From assembly GCF_001552375.1 (NCBI RefSeq), contig NZ_BCRB01000010.1, forward strand, positions 1 through 64,000: a DNA stretch of 64,000 nt. The letters run 5' to 3'. Below, in pieces: positions 10,172 to 18,785 of the stretch. Position numbers and translations under genes: made by a program. The notes under the pieces were generated by a model. The model searched no databases. It was not told the DNA's origin and was given only the letters and a program-made list of their open reading frames with translations. The stretch's first letter is position 1. Each line of letters starts with the position of its first letter. Source of the stretch: Cellulomonas iranensis NBRC 101100 = JCM 18110. GTDB lineage: Bacteria > Actinomycetota > Actinomycetes > Actinomycetales > Cellulomonadaceae.

Positions 10172-10635
10172 CCACGCTGCAGCGCACGATGATGACCGGC
10201 AAGATCCACCGCGCGACCGTGACGGCCGCCGACCTGCACTACGTCGGGTCGATCACGATCGACGCGGACCTGCTCGCGGCGGCCGACGTGCTGCCGGGCC
10301 AGCAGGTCGACGTGGTCGACGTGACCAACGGCTCGCGCCTGACGACGTACGCGATCGCGGGCGAGCCGGGCGGCGGCGAGGTGTGCGTCAACGGCGCGGC
10401 CGCGCACCTGGTGCACCCGGGGGACGTCGTCATCGTCATCGCCTACGGCGCGATGTCGGACGCCGAGGCGCGGACGTACTCGCCGCACGTCGTGCTCGTC
10501 GACGCCGCCAACCGGATCGTGGACACGGGCGACGACCCGGGCCAGGTGCCCGAGGCGTGGACCGCGGAGTCGGGGCTCGTGCCCTCGGGTCTGCCGTTCG
10601 CGGAGGGCCGCGCGGCGGTCGTGCGCGAGGACTGA
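10168..10635 (+). CDS. panD: Aspartate 1-decarboxylase (pyruvoyl)
   Basis: Makes beta-alanine from L-aspartate for PanC. The 155-residue pro-enzyme begins with the family hallmark [22 protein letters not shown]; self-cleavage to the pyruvoyl group is expected between G27 and S28. [20 protein letters not shown] is also conserved. The GTG start overlaps the panC stop by 4 bases. The tail beyond residue ~125 is longer than in E. coli PanD, as is common in actinobacteria. Confidence 0.95.
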   Translation: MTTLQRTMMTGKIHRATVTAADLHYVGSITIDADLLAAADVLPGQQVDVVDVTNGSRLTTYAIAGEPGGGEVCVNGAAAHLVHPGDVVIVIAYGAMSDAEARTYSPHVVLVDAANRIVDTGDDPGQVPEAWTAESGLVPSGLPFAEGRAAVVRED

Positions 10636-10692
10636 GCCCGCGCCGGGCGGTCCGCGGTCCGACCGTGGCGCCGACCCGGGGCGCGGCCGCGT

Positions 10693-10698
10693 TAGTGT
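10693..10698 (+). promoter_or_regulatory. nadB leaderless promoter -10 (TAGTGT)
   Basis: TAGTGT ends 6 nt before the nadB GTG, with no ribosome binding site between. It would give nadB a transcript separate from the panC-panD chain. Confidence 0.5.
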
Positions 10699-10704
10699 CC
10701 GTGC

Positions 10705-12462
10705 GTGCCCGCGGTGCCGCTCCTGCCCGACCTGCCCCCCGTCCGTGTCGCGACGCGCCTGGCCGCGCCCGACCCCGGCTGGTCGGTCGAGGCCGACGCC
10801 GTGGTGGTCGGCTCGGGCGTCGCGGGCCTGACGGCCGCGCTCGAGCTGCGCTCGCGCGTGCGGCGCGTGCTGCTGGTGACGAAGGGCGTGCTGTCGTCGG
10901 GGTCGACGGTGTGGGCGCAGGGCGGCATCGCGGCGGCGCTCGACCCCGCGGACTCGCCGGCGGCGCACCTGCGCGACACGCTCCTGGCGGGCGGCGGGCT
11001 GTGCGACCCGCGCGCGGTCGAGACGCTGGTCACCGAGGGGCCGCGCCGGGTCCGGGAGCTCGTGGCGCGCGGCGCGGTGTTCGACACCGGTCCCGACGGC
11101 GTCCTCAGCCTGACGCGCGAGGGCGGGCACCGGGCCGACCGGATCGCGCACGCGGGCGGCGACGCGACGGGCGCGGAGATCTCGCGCGCGCTGGTCGCGC
11201 AGATCGAGGCGGTGCGCGAGGACCCGGGCATCGAGGTGATCGAGCACGCGCTCGTGCTCGACGTCCTCACGGGCGCGCCGGGACCCGACGGCGCGCCGGG
11301 CCCGGTCGCGGGCGTCACGCTGCACGTCATCGGCGAGGGCTCGCGCGACGGCGTCGGCGCGGCGCTCGCGCCCGCGGTGGTGCTCGCGACCGGCGGCATC
11401 GGGCAGGTGTACCGCTCGTCGACGAACCCGGCGCAGGCGACGGGCGACGGCATCGCGGCGGCGCTGCGGGCCGGTGCGCTGCTGGGCGACCTGGAGTTCG
11501 TGCAGTTCCACCCCACGGTGCTGTGGCTGGGGGCGGGCGTGAAGGGCCAGCTCACGCTCGTGTCGGAGGCGGTGCGCGGCGAGGGTGCGCTGCTGCTCGA
11601 CACGGACGGCGTGCGGTTCATGCCCGACGTGCACGAGCTGGCGGAGCTCGCGCCGCGCGACGTCGTGGCGCACGCGATCGTGCGGCGCATGGCCGCGACG
11701 GGGTCGGACCACGTGTGGCTCGACGCGCGGCACCTGGGCGGCGACTTCCTGCGTCGCAGGTTCCCGACGATCCACGAGCGCCTGGCCGAGCACGGCATCG
11801 ACCCGGCGACGGACCTGGTCCCGGTGGCCCCGGCGCAGCACTACCACTCGGGGGGCGTCGTGACGGACCTCGACGGACGGTCCTCGGTGCGCGGTCTGTA
11901 CGCTGTCGGCGAGGTCGCGTGCACGGGCGTGCACGGCGCCAACCGGCTCGCGTCGAACTCGCTGCTCGAGGGCCTGGTGTTCGCGCACCGCGCGGCGCGT
12001 GACGTGGCGGGGCGCGTCGAGGGCGGGTTCCTGCCGCGCGTCGAGCCGGTCGTGCGGCCGGGTGACGAGGCGCTGGTGGCGGCGGCCTCGCGGGCGCGCG
12101 TGCAGCGCGTGGCGACCGACGGGCCGGGCGTCCTGCGCTCGGCGGAGGGCCTGCGCCGCGCGCTGGACGCGCTGGGCCGGATCCCGGCCGACGCGCAGGC
12201 CCGGCGGGACGACGGCCGGCCGCTGGGGGAGCCGCAGCTCGCCGAGTGGGAGACGACGAACGTGCACCAGGTGGCGACGGTGCTGTCGCTCGCGGCGTTG
12301 GCGCGCGAGGAGTCGCGGGGCGGGCACGCCCGCGCGGACCACCCGGCGCCGCGGGACGCGTGGCGCGTGCGGGTGGGGGTGCGCGCGGCGGTCGGCGGCG
12401 GCGTCGTCGTCGGGACGTCGGGCCCGGCGTCCGACGGCGTGTCGTCCGACGACTCTCGATAG
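10705..12462 (+). CDS. nadB: L-aspartate oxidase
   Basis: FAD enzyme oxidising L-aspartate to iminoaspartate for de novo NAD synthesis. The 585-residue product has the dinucleotide motif VVVGSGVAGLTAALEL, QGGIAAAL, REGGHRADRIAHAGGDATG, EFVQFHPTVLW, and the C-terminal FAD signature GLYAVGEVACTGVHGANRLASNS (split over two strands). The C-terminal helical domain is present. The GTG start is preceded by TAGTGT. Its usual partners are NadA, not in this window, and NadC, separated from it here by the xylanase gene. Confidence 0.95.
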   Translation: MPAVPLLPDLPPVRVATRLAAPDPGWSVEADAVVVGSGVAGLTAALELRSRVRRVLLVTKGVLSSGSTVWAQGGIAAALDPADSPAAHLRDTLLAGGGLCDPRAVETLVTEGPRRVRELVARGAVFDTGPDGVLSLTREGGHRADRIAHAGGDATGAEISRALVAQIEAVREDPGIEVIEHALVLDVLTGAPGPDGAPGPVAGVTLHVIGEGSRDGVGAALAPAVVLATGGIGQVYRSSTNPAQATGDGIAAALRAGALLGDLEFVQFHPTVLWLGAGVKGQLTLVSEAVRGEGALLLDTDGVRFMPDVHELAELAPRDVVAHAIVRRMAATGSDHVWLDARHLGGDFLRRRFPTIHERLAEHGIDPATDLVPVAPAQHYHSGGVVTDLDGRSSVRGLYAVGEVACTGVHGANRLASNSLLEGLVFAHRAARDVAGRVEGGFLPRVEPVVRPGDEALVAAASRARVQRVATDGPGVLRSAEGLRRALDALGRIPADAQARRDDGRPLGEPQLAEWETTNVHQVATVLSLAALAREESRGGHARADHPAPRDAWRVRVGVRAAVGGGVVVGTSGPASDGVSSDDSR

Positions 12463-12468
12463 TTTCGA
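12457..12468. promoter_or_regulatory. Candidate LacI-type operator, copy 1
   Basis: CGATAGTTTCGA lies at the very end of nadB, 112 bp before the xylanase ATG. Its exact reverse complement recurs at 12608-12619. The core CGATA-G-TTTCG is a near palindrome of the CGAAA-N-TTTCG type. Assignment to a xylan-responsive LacI-family regulator is inference. Confidence 0.4.
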
Positions 12469-12579
12469 TCTCGATCCTGCAACGAAAGTCGCGGCATCGC
12501 GACGACGCCTCTGGTCAGGCGACCAGATCCCCCGTACGTTGATCCGGCGAGATCCGACTTCGTGCGCAAAGGAGCGTCA

Positions 12580-15500
12580 ATGCGTCGTCTCAGACACCAT
12601 CGTGTCCTCGAAACTATCGGCGTGGGGGTGGCGGCGGCCGCGCTCGTCGTGGCACCCGCCGTCACGCTGGGATCGGCGGCGGTCGCGGCCGACGCGCCCG
12701 CCCAGGTGGACCTCGTCTTCGACTTCGAGGACGGCACGCTCCAGGGCTGGGAGCCCCGCGCGACGGAGCAGGGGGCGCCGGCCGTGGACCTCGTCGACTC
12801 CGGCGCGCACTCCGGCCAGCACGCCGCGCGCGTCTCCGACCGCGTGCACCAGGGCCAGGGCGTCCAGCTGCCCGTGACGGACGTGCTCACGCCCGGCGCG
12901 CAGTACGAGTACGAGGCGTGGCTGCGCTTCGAGGCCGACCCGGGCACGCTCGTCCTCAGCGCGCGCACCGACACCGACGGCACCGTCGCGTACTCCAACG
13001 TCGCGACGTTCACGGGCGTGACGACCGAGTGGACCCGCGTGGGCGGCATCTTCACGATGCCGGAGTTCGGCACCGCCGCCGAGCTCTACCTCGAGACGCA
13101 GTGGGACGGCGGCAACGCCGGCAACACCTCGACGTTCCTGCTCGACGACGTGACGATCGCGACCCCGCAGGTCACGGTCGAGGACCTGCCGCCGCTGCGG
13201 GGCGAGGTGCCCTGGCCGATGGGCGTCGCCATCGACCAGCGCGAGACGCTCGGCGACTCGCGCGACCTCGTGACGCGGCACTTCAACCAGATCACGGCCG
13301 AGAACCACATGAAGCCGTACGCCTGGTACGACGCCGACCGGAACTTCCGCATGGACCCGCAGGCCAAGGCGCTGCTCGACACCGCGGTGGCCGAGGACCT
13401 GCGCGTCTACGGGCACGTGCTGGTGTGGCACGGGCAGAACCCCGGCCAGACGGACGCCGACCCCGACACGGGCACGCCCGCGAACCCGGGCTGGATGTTC
13501 CTCGACGACGACGGCGTGCAGCTCACGTCGAGCCCCGAGGACCAGGAGCTGCTGCGCCAGCGCATGCGGCAGCACATCTTCTCGGTCGCGGAGACGATCG
13601 CCGACGCGTACGGCCCGTTCGGCTCGGAGTCGAACCCGCTCGTCGCGTGGGACGTCGTCAACGAGGTCGTCGCCGACGGCGGCGAGAACCCCGACGGCAT
13701 GCGCCGCTCGGCCTGGTTCCAGATCCTCGGCGAGGAGTTCGTCGACCTCGCGTTCCGGTACGCCGACGAGGCGTTCAACGACGAGTACGCGGCCGCCGGC
13801 TCCGACCGTCCCGTGACGCTGTTCATCAACGACTACAGCACCGAGGCGATCGGCAAGCAGGACCGCTACTTCGCGCTCGTCTCGCGGCTGCTCGAGCGCG
13901 GCGTGCCGGTCGACGGCGTGGGTCACCAGTTCCACGTGAGCCTCTCGACGCCGGTCTCGGCCCTCGAGGCGGCGCTCACGCGCTTCGAGGCGCTGCCCGT
14001 CACGCAGGCCGTCACCGAGCTCGACGTCGCCACGGGCACGCCCGTGACCGAGGCGCGGCTCATCGAGCAGGGCTACTACTACCGCGACGCCTTCGACCTG
14101 TTCCGCGCGAAGGCGGCGTCGCTCTTCTCGGTCACGGTGTGGGGCCTGTTCGACGGCCGCAGCTGGGTCAACGACAACGGCGCCCCGCTGCTGTTCGACG
14201 ACCGCCTGCAGGGCAAGCCCGCGTACTACGGCGCGGCCGGGCTCGAGCTGCCCGGGCGCATCGCGTCCGGCCAGTCGTTCGGCGGGCAGGTCGCGCTCGA
14301 CGACGCCGCGGCCTCGGCGCCCGAGTGGGAGCAGCTCCCGCTCTCCCCGATCGGGGAGGACGGCGTCGCCGGCGGTCTGCAGACGCGGTGGACGGCCGAC
14401 GCGCTGACGGTGCTCGCGCAGGTCCCGGCGGGCATCGACGCGGTCCGCGTCACGGTCGGGACGACGACGTACGCGGTGCCGCGCGAGGGCCAGGGCGACC
14501 TGCCCGCGGTCTGGGCCGCGCACGGCGACGGGTACCGCGTGGTCGTCCAGGTGCCCCTGACCGGGGCCGAGGAGGGCGACGTGCTCGCCTTCAACGTGGG
14601 CGTCGTGCAGGGCGAGCAGATCACGTCGTGGTCCGGCCGCGCGGGGTCCCTCGCGCTCGTCGAGCCGCTGTCGTACCTGGAGATCCCGTACGCCGCGGCC
14701 GACGTGCCCGACGTCGACGGCGACGTCGACGAGGTCTGGGCGGGCCTGGAGCCGGTCGTCACCGGCAAGCAGGTCTCGGGCAGCGGCACCGCGACGGCCG
14801 AGGTCCGCGCGCTGTGGGACACCGACACGCTGTTCGTGCTCGCGGAGGTCACCGACCCGGCGGTCGACAGCACCGCCACGCAGCCGTGGGAGCAGGACTC
14901 GGTCGAGATCTACCTCGACCTGGGCAACCGCAAGAACGGCGCCTACCTGCCGACCGACATGCAGCTGCGCGTCGGGGCCGACAACGCGGTGTCGTTCGGC
15001 AACGGCCCGGCCGAGCAGGCCGACCGCGTGCGCACCGCGACCGCGGCCACGGGCACGGGGTACGTCGTGGAGGTCGCGATCGACCTGATGGGTCTCGGCG
15101 GCGCGGACACCGTGCACGGCGTCGACTTCCAGGTCAACGACGCCGCGGGCGGCTCGCGCATCGGCATCACGAACTGGGCCGACCCGACGGGGCAGGGCTA
15201 CCAGTCCACCGCCCGCTGGGGCGTCGCCAGGCTCGTCGAGGGCCCGGTGGAGCCGGAGGGGCCGCGCGTCACGCTCGGCAGCCAGGAGGTCCGCGCGGGC
15301 GAGGGCGTCGAGGTCGAGCTCGCCGGGTTCGCGCCGCAGACCGACGTCGTGCTGGCGCTCGACGCCGGGGCGACCGCGCGCGGCGGGCTCGGCGGCGTCG
15401 GCGCGGCCGCCGCGCCGGAGGGCCCCGTCGTGCTGGGCACCCTGACGACCGACCCGGGTGGGTCGGCCGTCGGGACGCTCACGGTGCCGGCGACCACCGC

Positions 15501-15807
15501 GCCGGGCGTGTACCTGCTGGTCGCGTCGGTCGACGGCTCGCCGCTGGCCGACGCCGCCCTGACCGTCCTCGCGGCGGCCCCGGGCGACGGCGGCACGGGC
15601 GGCGGCGACGGCGGTGGTGGCACCGGGTCGGCCGGTGGCACGGGCACCGGCAGCACCGGCGCCGGCGGCAGCCTCGCCGTCACCGGGACCGGGCTCGGCC
15701 TGGGGCTGCTCGCGCTGCTCCTCGCCGGCACGGGCACCACGCTCGTGGTCGCGCGTCGTCGCGGGCTCACCCCCGCGACGGTGCGGCAGACGCTGCTGCG
15801 GCGCTGA
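12580..15807 (+). CDS. Cell-wall-anchored GH10 endo-1,4-beta-xylanase with CBMs
   Basis: Secreted xylan-degrading enzyme of 1075 residues. Order: signal peptide (1-~40, basic MRRLRHHR then Ala-rich core); a CBM4/9/22-type jelly roll (FDFEDGTLQGW, ~45-200); GH10 barrel (~205-560) with ENHMKPYAWYD, acid/base E362 in WDVVNE and nucleophile E480 in VTELDV; a second module with dockable strands (~565-690); a CBM9-like domain (~700-890; VDGDVDEVW, WEQDSVEIYLDL); an Ig-like domain; a Gly/Thr linker; sortase signal LAVTG at 1032-1036; TM helix; Arg-rich tail. The ATG is chosen for AAAGGAG 5-6 nt upstream; an in-frame GTG 18 nt earlier is less likely. It interrupts nadB-nadC and is flanked by paired operator-like repeats. 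Confidence 0.95.
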   Translation: MRRLRHHRVLETIGVGVAAAALVVAPAVTLGSAAVAADAPAQVDLVFDFEDGTLQGWEPRATEQGAPAVDLVDSGAHSGQHAARVSDRVHQGQGVQLPVTDVLTPGAQYEYEAWLRFEADPGTLVLSARTDTDGTVAYSNVATFTGVTTEWTRVGGIFTMPEFGTAAELYLETQWDGGNAGNTSTFLLDDVTIATPQVTVEDLPPLRGEVPWPMGVAIDQRETLGDSRDLVTRHFNQITAENHMKPYAWYDADRNFRMDPQAKALLDTAVAEDLRVYGHVLVWHGQNPGQTDADPDTGTPANPGWMFLDDDGVQLTSSPEDQELLRQRMRQHIFSVAETIADAYGPFGSESNPLVAWDVVNEVVADGGENPDGMRRSAWFQILGEEFVDLAFRYADEAFNDEYAAAGSDRPVTLFINDYSTEAIGKQDRYFALVSRLLERGVPVDGVGHQFHVSLSTPVSALEAALTRFEALPVTQAVTELDVATGTPVTEARLIEQGYYYRDAFDLFRAKAASLFSVTVWGLFDGRSWVNDNGAPLLFDDRLQGKPAYYGAAGLELPGRIASGQSFGGQVALDDAAASAPEWEQLPLSPIGEDGVAGGLQTRWTADALTVLAQVPAGIDAVRVTVGTTTYAVPREGQGDLPAVWAAHGDGYRVVVQVPLTGAEEGDVLAFNVGVVQGEQITSWSGRAGSLALVEPLSYLEIPYAAADVPDVDGDVDEVWAGLEPVVTGKQVSGSGTATAEVRALWDTDTLFVLAEVTDPAVDSTATQPWEQDSVEIYLDLGNRKNGAYLPTDMQLRVGADNAVSFGNGPAEQADRVRTATAATGTGYVVEVAIDLMGLGGADTVHGVDFQVNDAAGGSRIGITNWADPTGQGYQSTARWGVARLVEGPVEPEGPRVTLGSQEVRAGEGVEVELAGFAPQTDVVLALDAGATARGGLGGVGAAAAPEGPVVLGTLTTDPGGSAVGTLTVPATTAPGVYLLVASVDGSPLADAALTVLAAAPGDGGTGGGDGGGGTGSAGGTGTGSTGAGGSLAVTGTGLGLGLLALLLAGTGTTLVVARRRGLTPATVRQTLLRR
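12608..12619. promoter_or_regulatory. Candidate LacI-type operator, copy 2
   Basis: TCGAAACTATCG inside codons 10-14 of the xylanase gene is the perfect reverse complement of 12457-12468. Two sites about 150 bp apart across the promoter would suit DNA looping by a LacI-type repressor; this is inference. Confidence 0.4.
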
Positions 15808-15851
15808 CCGTGGCAGCGGCGCCGGGGTGACCTGCGGGTCACCCCGGCACC

Positions 15852-15890
15852 GGCCCCGCCGGACGTCCCCTCCCGACGTCCGGCGGGGCC
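15852..15890 (+). terminator. Strong hairpin terminator after xylanase gene
   Basis: Perfect 16-bp stem (15852-15867 with 15875-15890, 7-nt loop CCCTCCC) followed by TCGTCGT, 44 nt after the xylanase stop. It insulates nadC from xylanase transcription. Confidence 0.85.
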
Positions 15891-15947
15891 TCGTCGTGCC
15901 CGGGGCGTCGCGCGCGGCTGCGCCGGTGGGCCGCCGGCTCGCGCCGC

Positions 15948-15953
15948 TACCGT
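15948..15953 (+). promoter_or_regulatory. nadC leaderless promoter -10 (TACCGT)
   Basis: TACCGT ends 6 nt before the nadC GTG, and lies after the xylanase terminator, giving nadC its own promoter. Confidence 0.5.
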
Positions 15954-15959
15954 GTCCCG

Positions 15960-16958
15960 GTGACCGCCGCACCCACGCCCGCCGCCCCCGCCCGGCCCGC
16001 CTCGCCCGTCCTGCCCGGCGACCCGGGCCCCGACGCGGGCGCGATCGCGCGGCTCGTCGCGGTCGCGCTCGACGAGGACCTGGGCGCCGCGCCCGGGCGT
16101 GACGTCACGACGCAGTCGACGGTGGACCGGGCCGCGCGCGGCGGCGCCGACGTCGTCGCGCGCGAGGCGGGTGCGGTCGCGGGGCTCGTCGTGGTGCCGG
16201 TCGTGCTCGACCAGGTCGCCGACCGGCTCGGCCTCCCGCACGCCGACGTCGTGTGGCACGTCGCCGACGGTGCGGTGGTCGACGCGGGTGCGGTGCTCGC
16301 GACCGTCACGGGCCCCACGCACGTGCTGCTCGTCGCCGAGCGCACGCTGCTCAACCTCGTCTCGCGCGCGTCGGGCGTCGCGACCCACACGCACCGGTGG
16401 ACCCGTGCGCTCGCGGGCACGGGCGCGCAGGTCCTCGACACGCGCAAGACGACGCCGGGGCTGCGGGCGCTCGAGAAGTACGCCGTGCGGTGCGGCGGGG
16501 GCACCAACAAGCGCATGGGCCTGTACGACGTCGCGATGGTCAAGGACAACCACGTGGTCGCGGCGGGGTCGGTCGCGTCCGCGGTCCGCGCGGTGCGCGA
16601 GCGCCACCCGGACGTCGCGGTCCAGGTCGAGGTCGACCGGCCCGAGCAGGCCGACGAGGCGCTCGACGCGGGCGCCGACTTCCTGCTGCTCGACAACATG
16701 CCGACCGACGTGCTGGCCGCGACGGTCGCGCGCGTGCGGGCCCGCGAGGCCGCCGCCGGGCACGTCGACCTCGAGGCGACGGGGAACCTCACGCTCGAGC
16801 GGGCGCGCGAGGTCGCGCTCACGGGCGTCGACTTCCTGTCGGTCGGCGCGCTCACGCACTCGTCGCCGATCCTCGACGTCGCGCTCGACCTCGACCCGCG
16901 CTCGGTCGTCGCACCGGGCGCCGCGACGGACGCGGGGGAGCTCCGCGCTCGCCCGTAG
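15960..16958 (+). CDS. nadC: Nicotinate-nucleotide pyrophosphorylase (carboxylating)
   Basis: Quinolinate phosphoribosyltransferase making nicotinate mononucleotide in de novo NAD synthesis. 332 residues; conserved blocks are RTLLNLVSRASGVAT, LDTRKTTPGLRALEKYAV, GGGTNKRMGLYD, VKDNH and the C-terminal VDFLSVGALTHS. The first ~25 residues are Pro/Ala rich. The stop codon TAG forms the first three bases of the lysS -10 hexamer. Confidence 0.96.
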   Translation: MTAAPTPAAPARPASPVLPGDPGPDAGAIARLVAVALDEDLGAAPGRDVTTQSTVDRAARGGADVVAREAGAVAGLVVVPVVLDQVADRLGLPHADVVWHVADGAVVDAGAVLATVTGPTHVLLVAERTLLNLVSRASGVATHTHRWTRALAGTGAQVLDTRKTTPGLRALEKYAVRCGGGTNKRMGLYDVAMVKDNHVVAAGSVASAVRAVRERHPDVAVQVEVDRPEQADEALDAGADFLLLDNMPTDVLAATVARVRAREAAAGHVDLEATGNLTLERAREVALTGVDFLSVGALTHSSPILDVALDLDPRSVVAPGAATDAGELRARP

Positions 16959-16961
16959 AAT
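16956..16961 (+). promoter_or_regulatory. lysS leaderless promoter -10 (TAGAAT)
   Basis: TAGAAT, a close match to TATAAT, ends 6 nt before the lysS GTG. Its first three bases are the nadC stop codon. Confidence 0.6.
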
Positions 16962-16967
16962 CCCGGG

Positions 16968-18512
16968 GTGACCGAACGCACCGCACCCGCCGACCCGACC
17001 GCCGCCGACGCGGCGACGCCCGCCGTGGACGACGTCCCCGAGCAGATGCGCGTGCGTCGGTCCAAGCGCGAGCGGCTGCTCGCGTCGGGCGTCGAGGCCT
17101 ACCCGGTGTCCGTGCCGCGCACGCACACCATCGAGGACGTGCGCGCGGCGCACCCCGACCTCGAGCCGGGCAGCGAGACGGACGACGTCGTGGGCGTCGC
17201 CGGGCGCGTCGTGTTCCTGCGCAACACCGGCAGGCTCGCGTTCGCGACGCTGCAGGACGGCGCCGGGACGCGCCTGCAGGCGATGCTGTCGGAGAAGGAG
17301 GTCGGCGCCGACGCGCTCGCCGCGTTCAAGGCCGACGTCGACCTCGGCGACCACGTCTTCGTGCACGGCCGCGTGATCGCCTCGCGGCGCGGCGAGCTGT
17401 CCGTGATGGCCGACGAATGGCGCATGGCCGCCAAGTCGATCCGCCCGCTGCCGAACCTCTACGAGGGCACCGAGATGTCCGAGGAGGCGCGCGTCCGGCA
17501 GCGTTACGTCGATCTGATCGTGCGTCCGGGTGCGCGTGAGATGGTGCGGCTGCGGTCGGCCGTCGTGCGGTCCTTGCGCGAGAACTTCTACCGCCGCGGA
17601 TATCTCGAGCTCGAGACCCCCATGCTCCAGGTGCGCCCCGAGGGGGCCGCCGCGCGGCAGTTCGAGACGCACATGAACGCGTTCGACATCGACCTGTACC
17701 TGCGGATCGCGCCCGAGCTCTTCCTCAAGCGCGCGGCGGTCGGCGGCGTCGAGAAGGTCTTCGAGATCAACCGGAACTTCCGCAACGAGGGCGTCGACTC
17801 GACCCATTCGCCGGAGTTCGCGATGCTCGAGGCGTACGAGGCCTACGGCGACTACGACACCATGGCGGCCCTCACGCAGGACCTCGTGCAGACCGCCGCG
17901 CTCGACGCGCTGGGCACGACCGTGGTGACGCTCGCCGACGGCAGCGAGTACGACCTGGGCGGCACGTGGACGTCGCTGACGATGTACGGCTCGCTGTCCG
18001 AGGCGCTGGGCGAGGAGATCACGCACGACACGTCCGACGAGCGGCTGCTCGCGCTGCTCGACGCCGCCGAGGTCGAGCTCGCGCCCGCGCAGCGCAACCA
18101 CGGCAAGATGGTCGAGGAGCTGTGGGAGCACCACGTCGGCGCGACCCTGTGGGCGCCGACGTTCGTCCGCGACTTCCCGGTCGAGACGTCGCCGCTGACG
18201 CGTGACCACCGCACCGAGCGCGGCCTGGTCGAGAAGTGGGACCTGTACGTGCGGGGCATGGAGCTCGCGACCGCGTACTCCGAGCTCGTCGACCCCGTGG
18301 TCCAGCGCGAGCGCTTCGAGGCGCAGGCGCTGCTCGCGGCGCGCGGCGACGACGAGGCCATGCGCATCGACGAGGACTTCCTCGCCGCGATGGAGCACGC
18401 GATGCCGCCGTCGGGCGGCATGGGGATGGGCGTCGACCGGCTGCTCATCGCGATGACTGGTCACGGTATTCGTGACACCATCCCATTCCCTCTCGTGAAG
18501 CCGCAGGTCTGA
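16968..18512 (+). CDS. lysS: Lysyl-tRNA synthetase (class II)
   Basis: Charges tRNA-Lys. 514 residues: an N-terminal OB-fold anticodon domain ([24 protein letters not shown]), then the class II core with motif 1, motif 2 ([23 protein letters not shown]) and motif 3 ([16 protein letters not shown]). Some 40 N-terminal residues are variable. It carries no fused MprF-type membrane region, unlike LysX. It lies upstream of lsr2 as in mycobacteria. Confidence 0.97.
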   Translation: MTERTAPADPTAADAATPAVDDVPEQMRVRRSKRERLLASGVEAYPVSVPRTHTIEDVRAAHPDLEPGSETDDVVGVAGRVVFLRNTGRLAFATLQDGAGTRLQAMLSEKEVGADALAAFKADVDLGDHVFVHGRVIASRRGELSVMADEWRMAAKSIRPLPNLYEGTEMSEEARVRQRYVDLIVRPGAREMVRLRSAVVRSLRENFYRRGYLELETPMLQVRPEGAAARQFETHMNAFDIDLYLRIAPELFLKRAAVGGVEKVFEINRNFRNEGVDSTHSPEFAMLEAYEAYGDYDTMAALTQDLVQTAALDALGTTVVTLADGSEYDLGGTWTSLTMYGSLSEALGEEITHDTSDERLLALLDAAEVELAPAQRNHGKMVEELWEHHVGATLWAPTFVRDFPVETSPLTRDHRTERGLVEKWDLYVRGMELATAYSELVDPVVQRERFEAQALLAARGDDEAMRIDEDFLAAMEHAMPPSGGMGMGVDRLLIAMTGHGIRDTIPFPLVKPQV

Positions 18513-18534
18513 CGTTGTCACCGTGGGAGGGTCC

Positions 18535-18702
18535 GTGAACGGCTGGGGTGCAGTTCTGGCAGCGTTGCTGCCGTCGGTCGGCGTCGGGCTGATCTTCTGG
18601 TTCTCGATGCGGGCGATCATCAACGCCGACCGCTCCGAGCGGCAGGCGATCGCACGGATGGACGCCGAGCACGAGCACAGCGGGCGCACAGAAGCCCCGT
18701 AA
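18535..18702 (+). CDS. Small single-pass membrane protein (55 aa)
   Basis: A 55-residue ORF starting at GTG with GGGAGG 4-9 nt upstream and ending in TAA. It has a hydrophobic helix at about residues 4-24 (WGAVLAALLPSVGVGLIFWF) followed by a charged tail (NADRSERQAIARMDAEHEH). It is placed between lysS and lsr2, 22 nt after the lysS stop. I do not recognise a named family; similar short TM proteins occur at this position in related actinobacteria as far as I recall. Being short, it needs comparative support. Confidence 0.7.
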   Translation: MNGWGAVLAALLPSVGVGLIFWFSMRAIINADRSERQAIARMDAEHEHSGRTEAP

Positions 18703-18716
18703 TTCGAGGGTTGCGT

Positions 18717-18755
18717 TTGACGCGCTCAATGTCGGGTGAGACAGTGAGCGCGTCA
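18717..18755 (+). promoter_or_regulatory. lsr2 promoter overlapped by 11-bp inverted repeat
   Basis: TTGACG (18717-18722), a 17-nt spacer and GACAGT (18740-18745) form a plausible sigma-A promoter. TGACGCGCTCA (18718-18728) and its perfect complement TGAGCGCGTCA (18745-18755) bracket the spacer, so a bound protein or hairpin would cover the promoter and the start of the transcript. Confidence 0.55.
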
Positions 18756-18785
18756 GCTCAAATCCCCCATTGTCCGGGAGCATTC

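Noticed and set aside
12577-15972. 1131-residue open frame antisense to the xylanase
   Set aside because: Arg/Ala/Val/Asp shadow of a GC-rich gene; no motif, no ribosome binding site, and the sense strand has full domain evidence.
15198-18689. 1163-residue minus-strand open frame over nadC and lysS
   Set aside because: Runs through several well-supported genes and their terminator; composition typical of antisense shadow.
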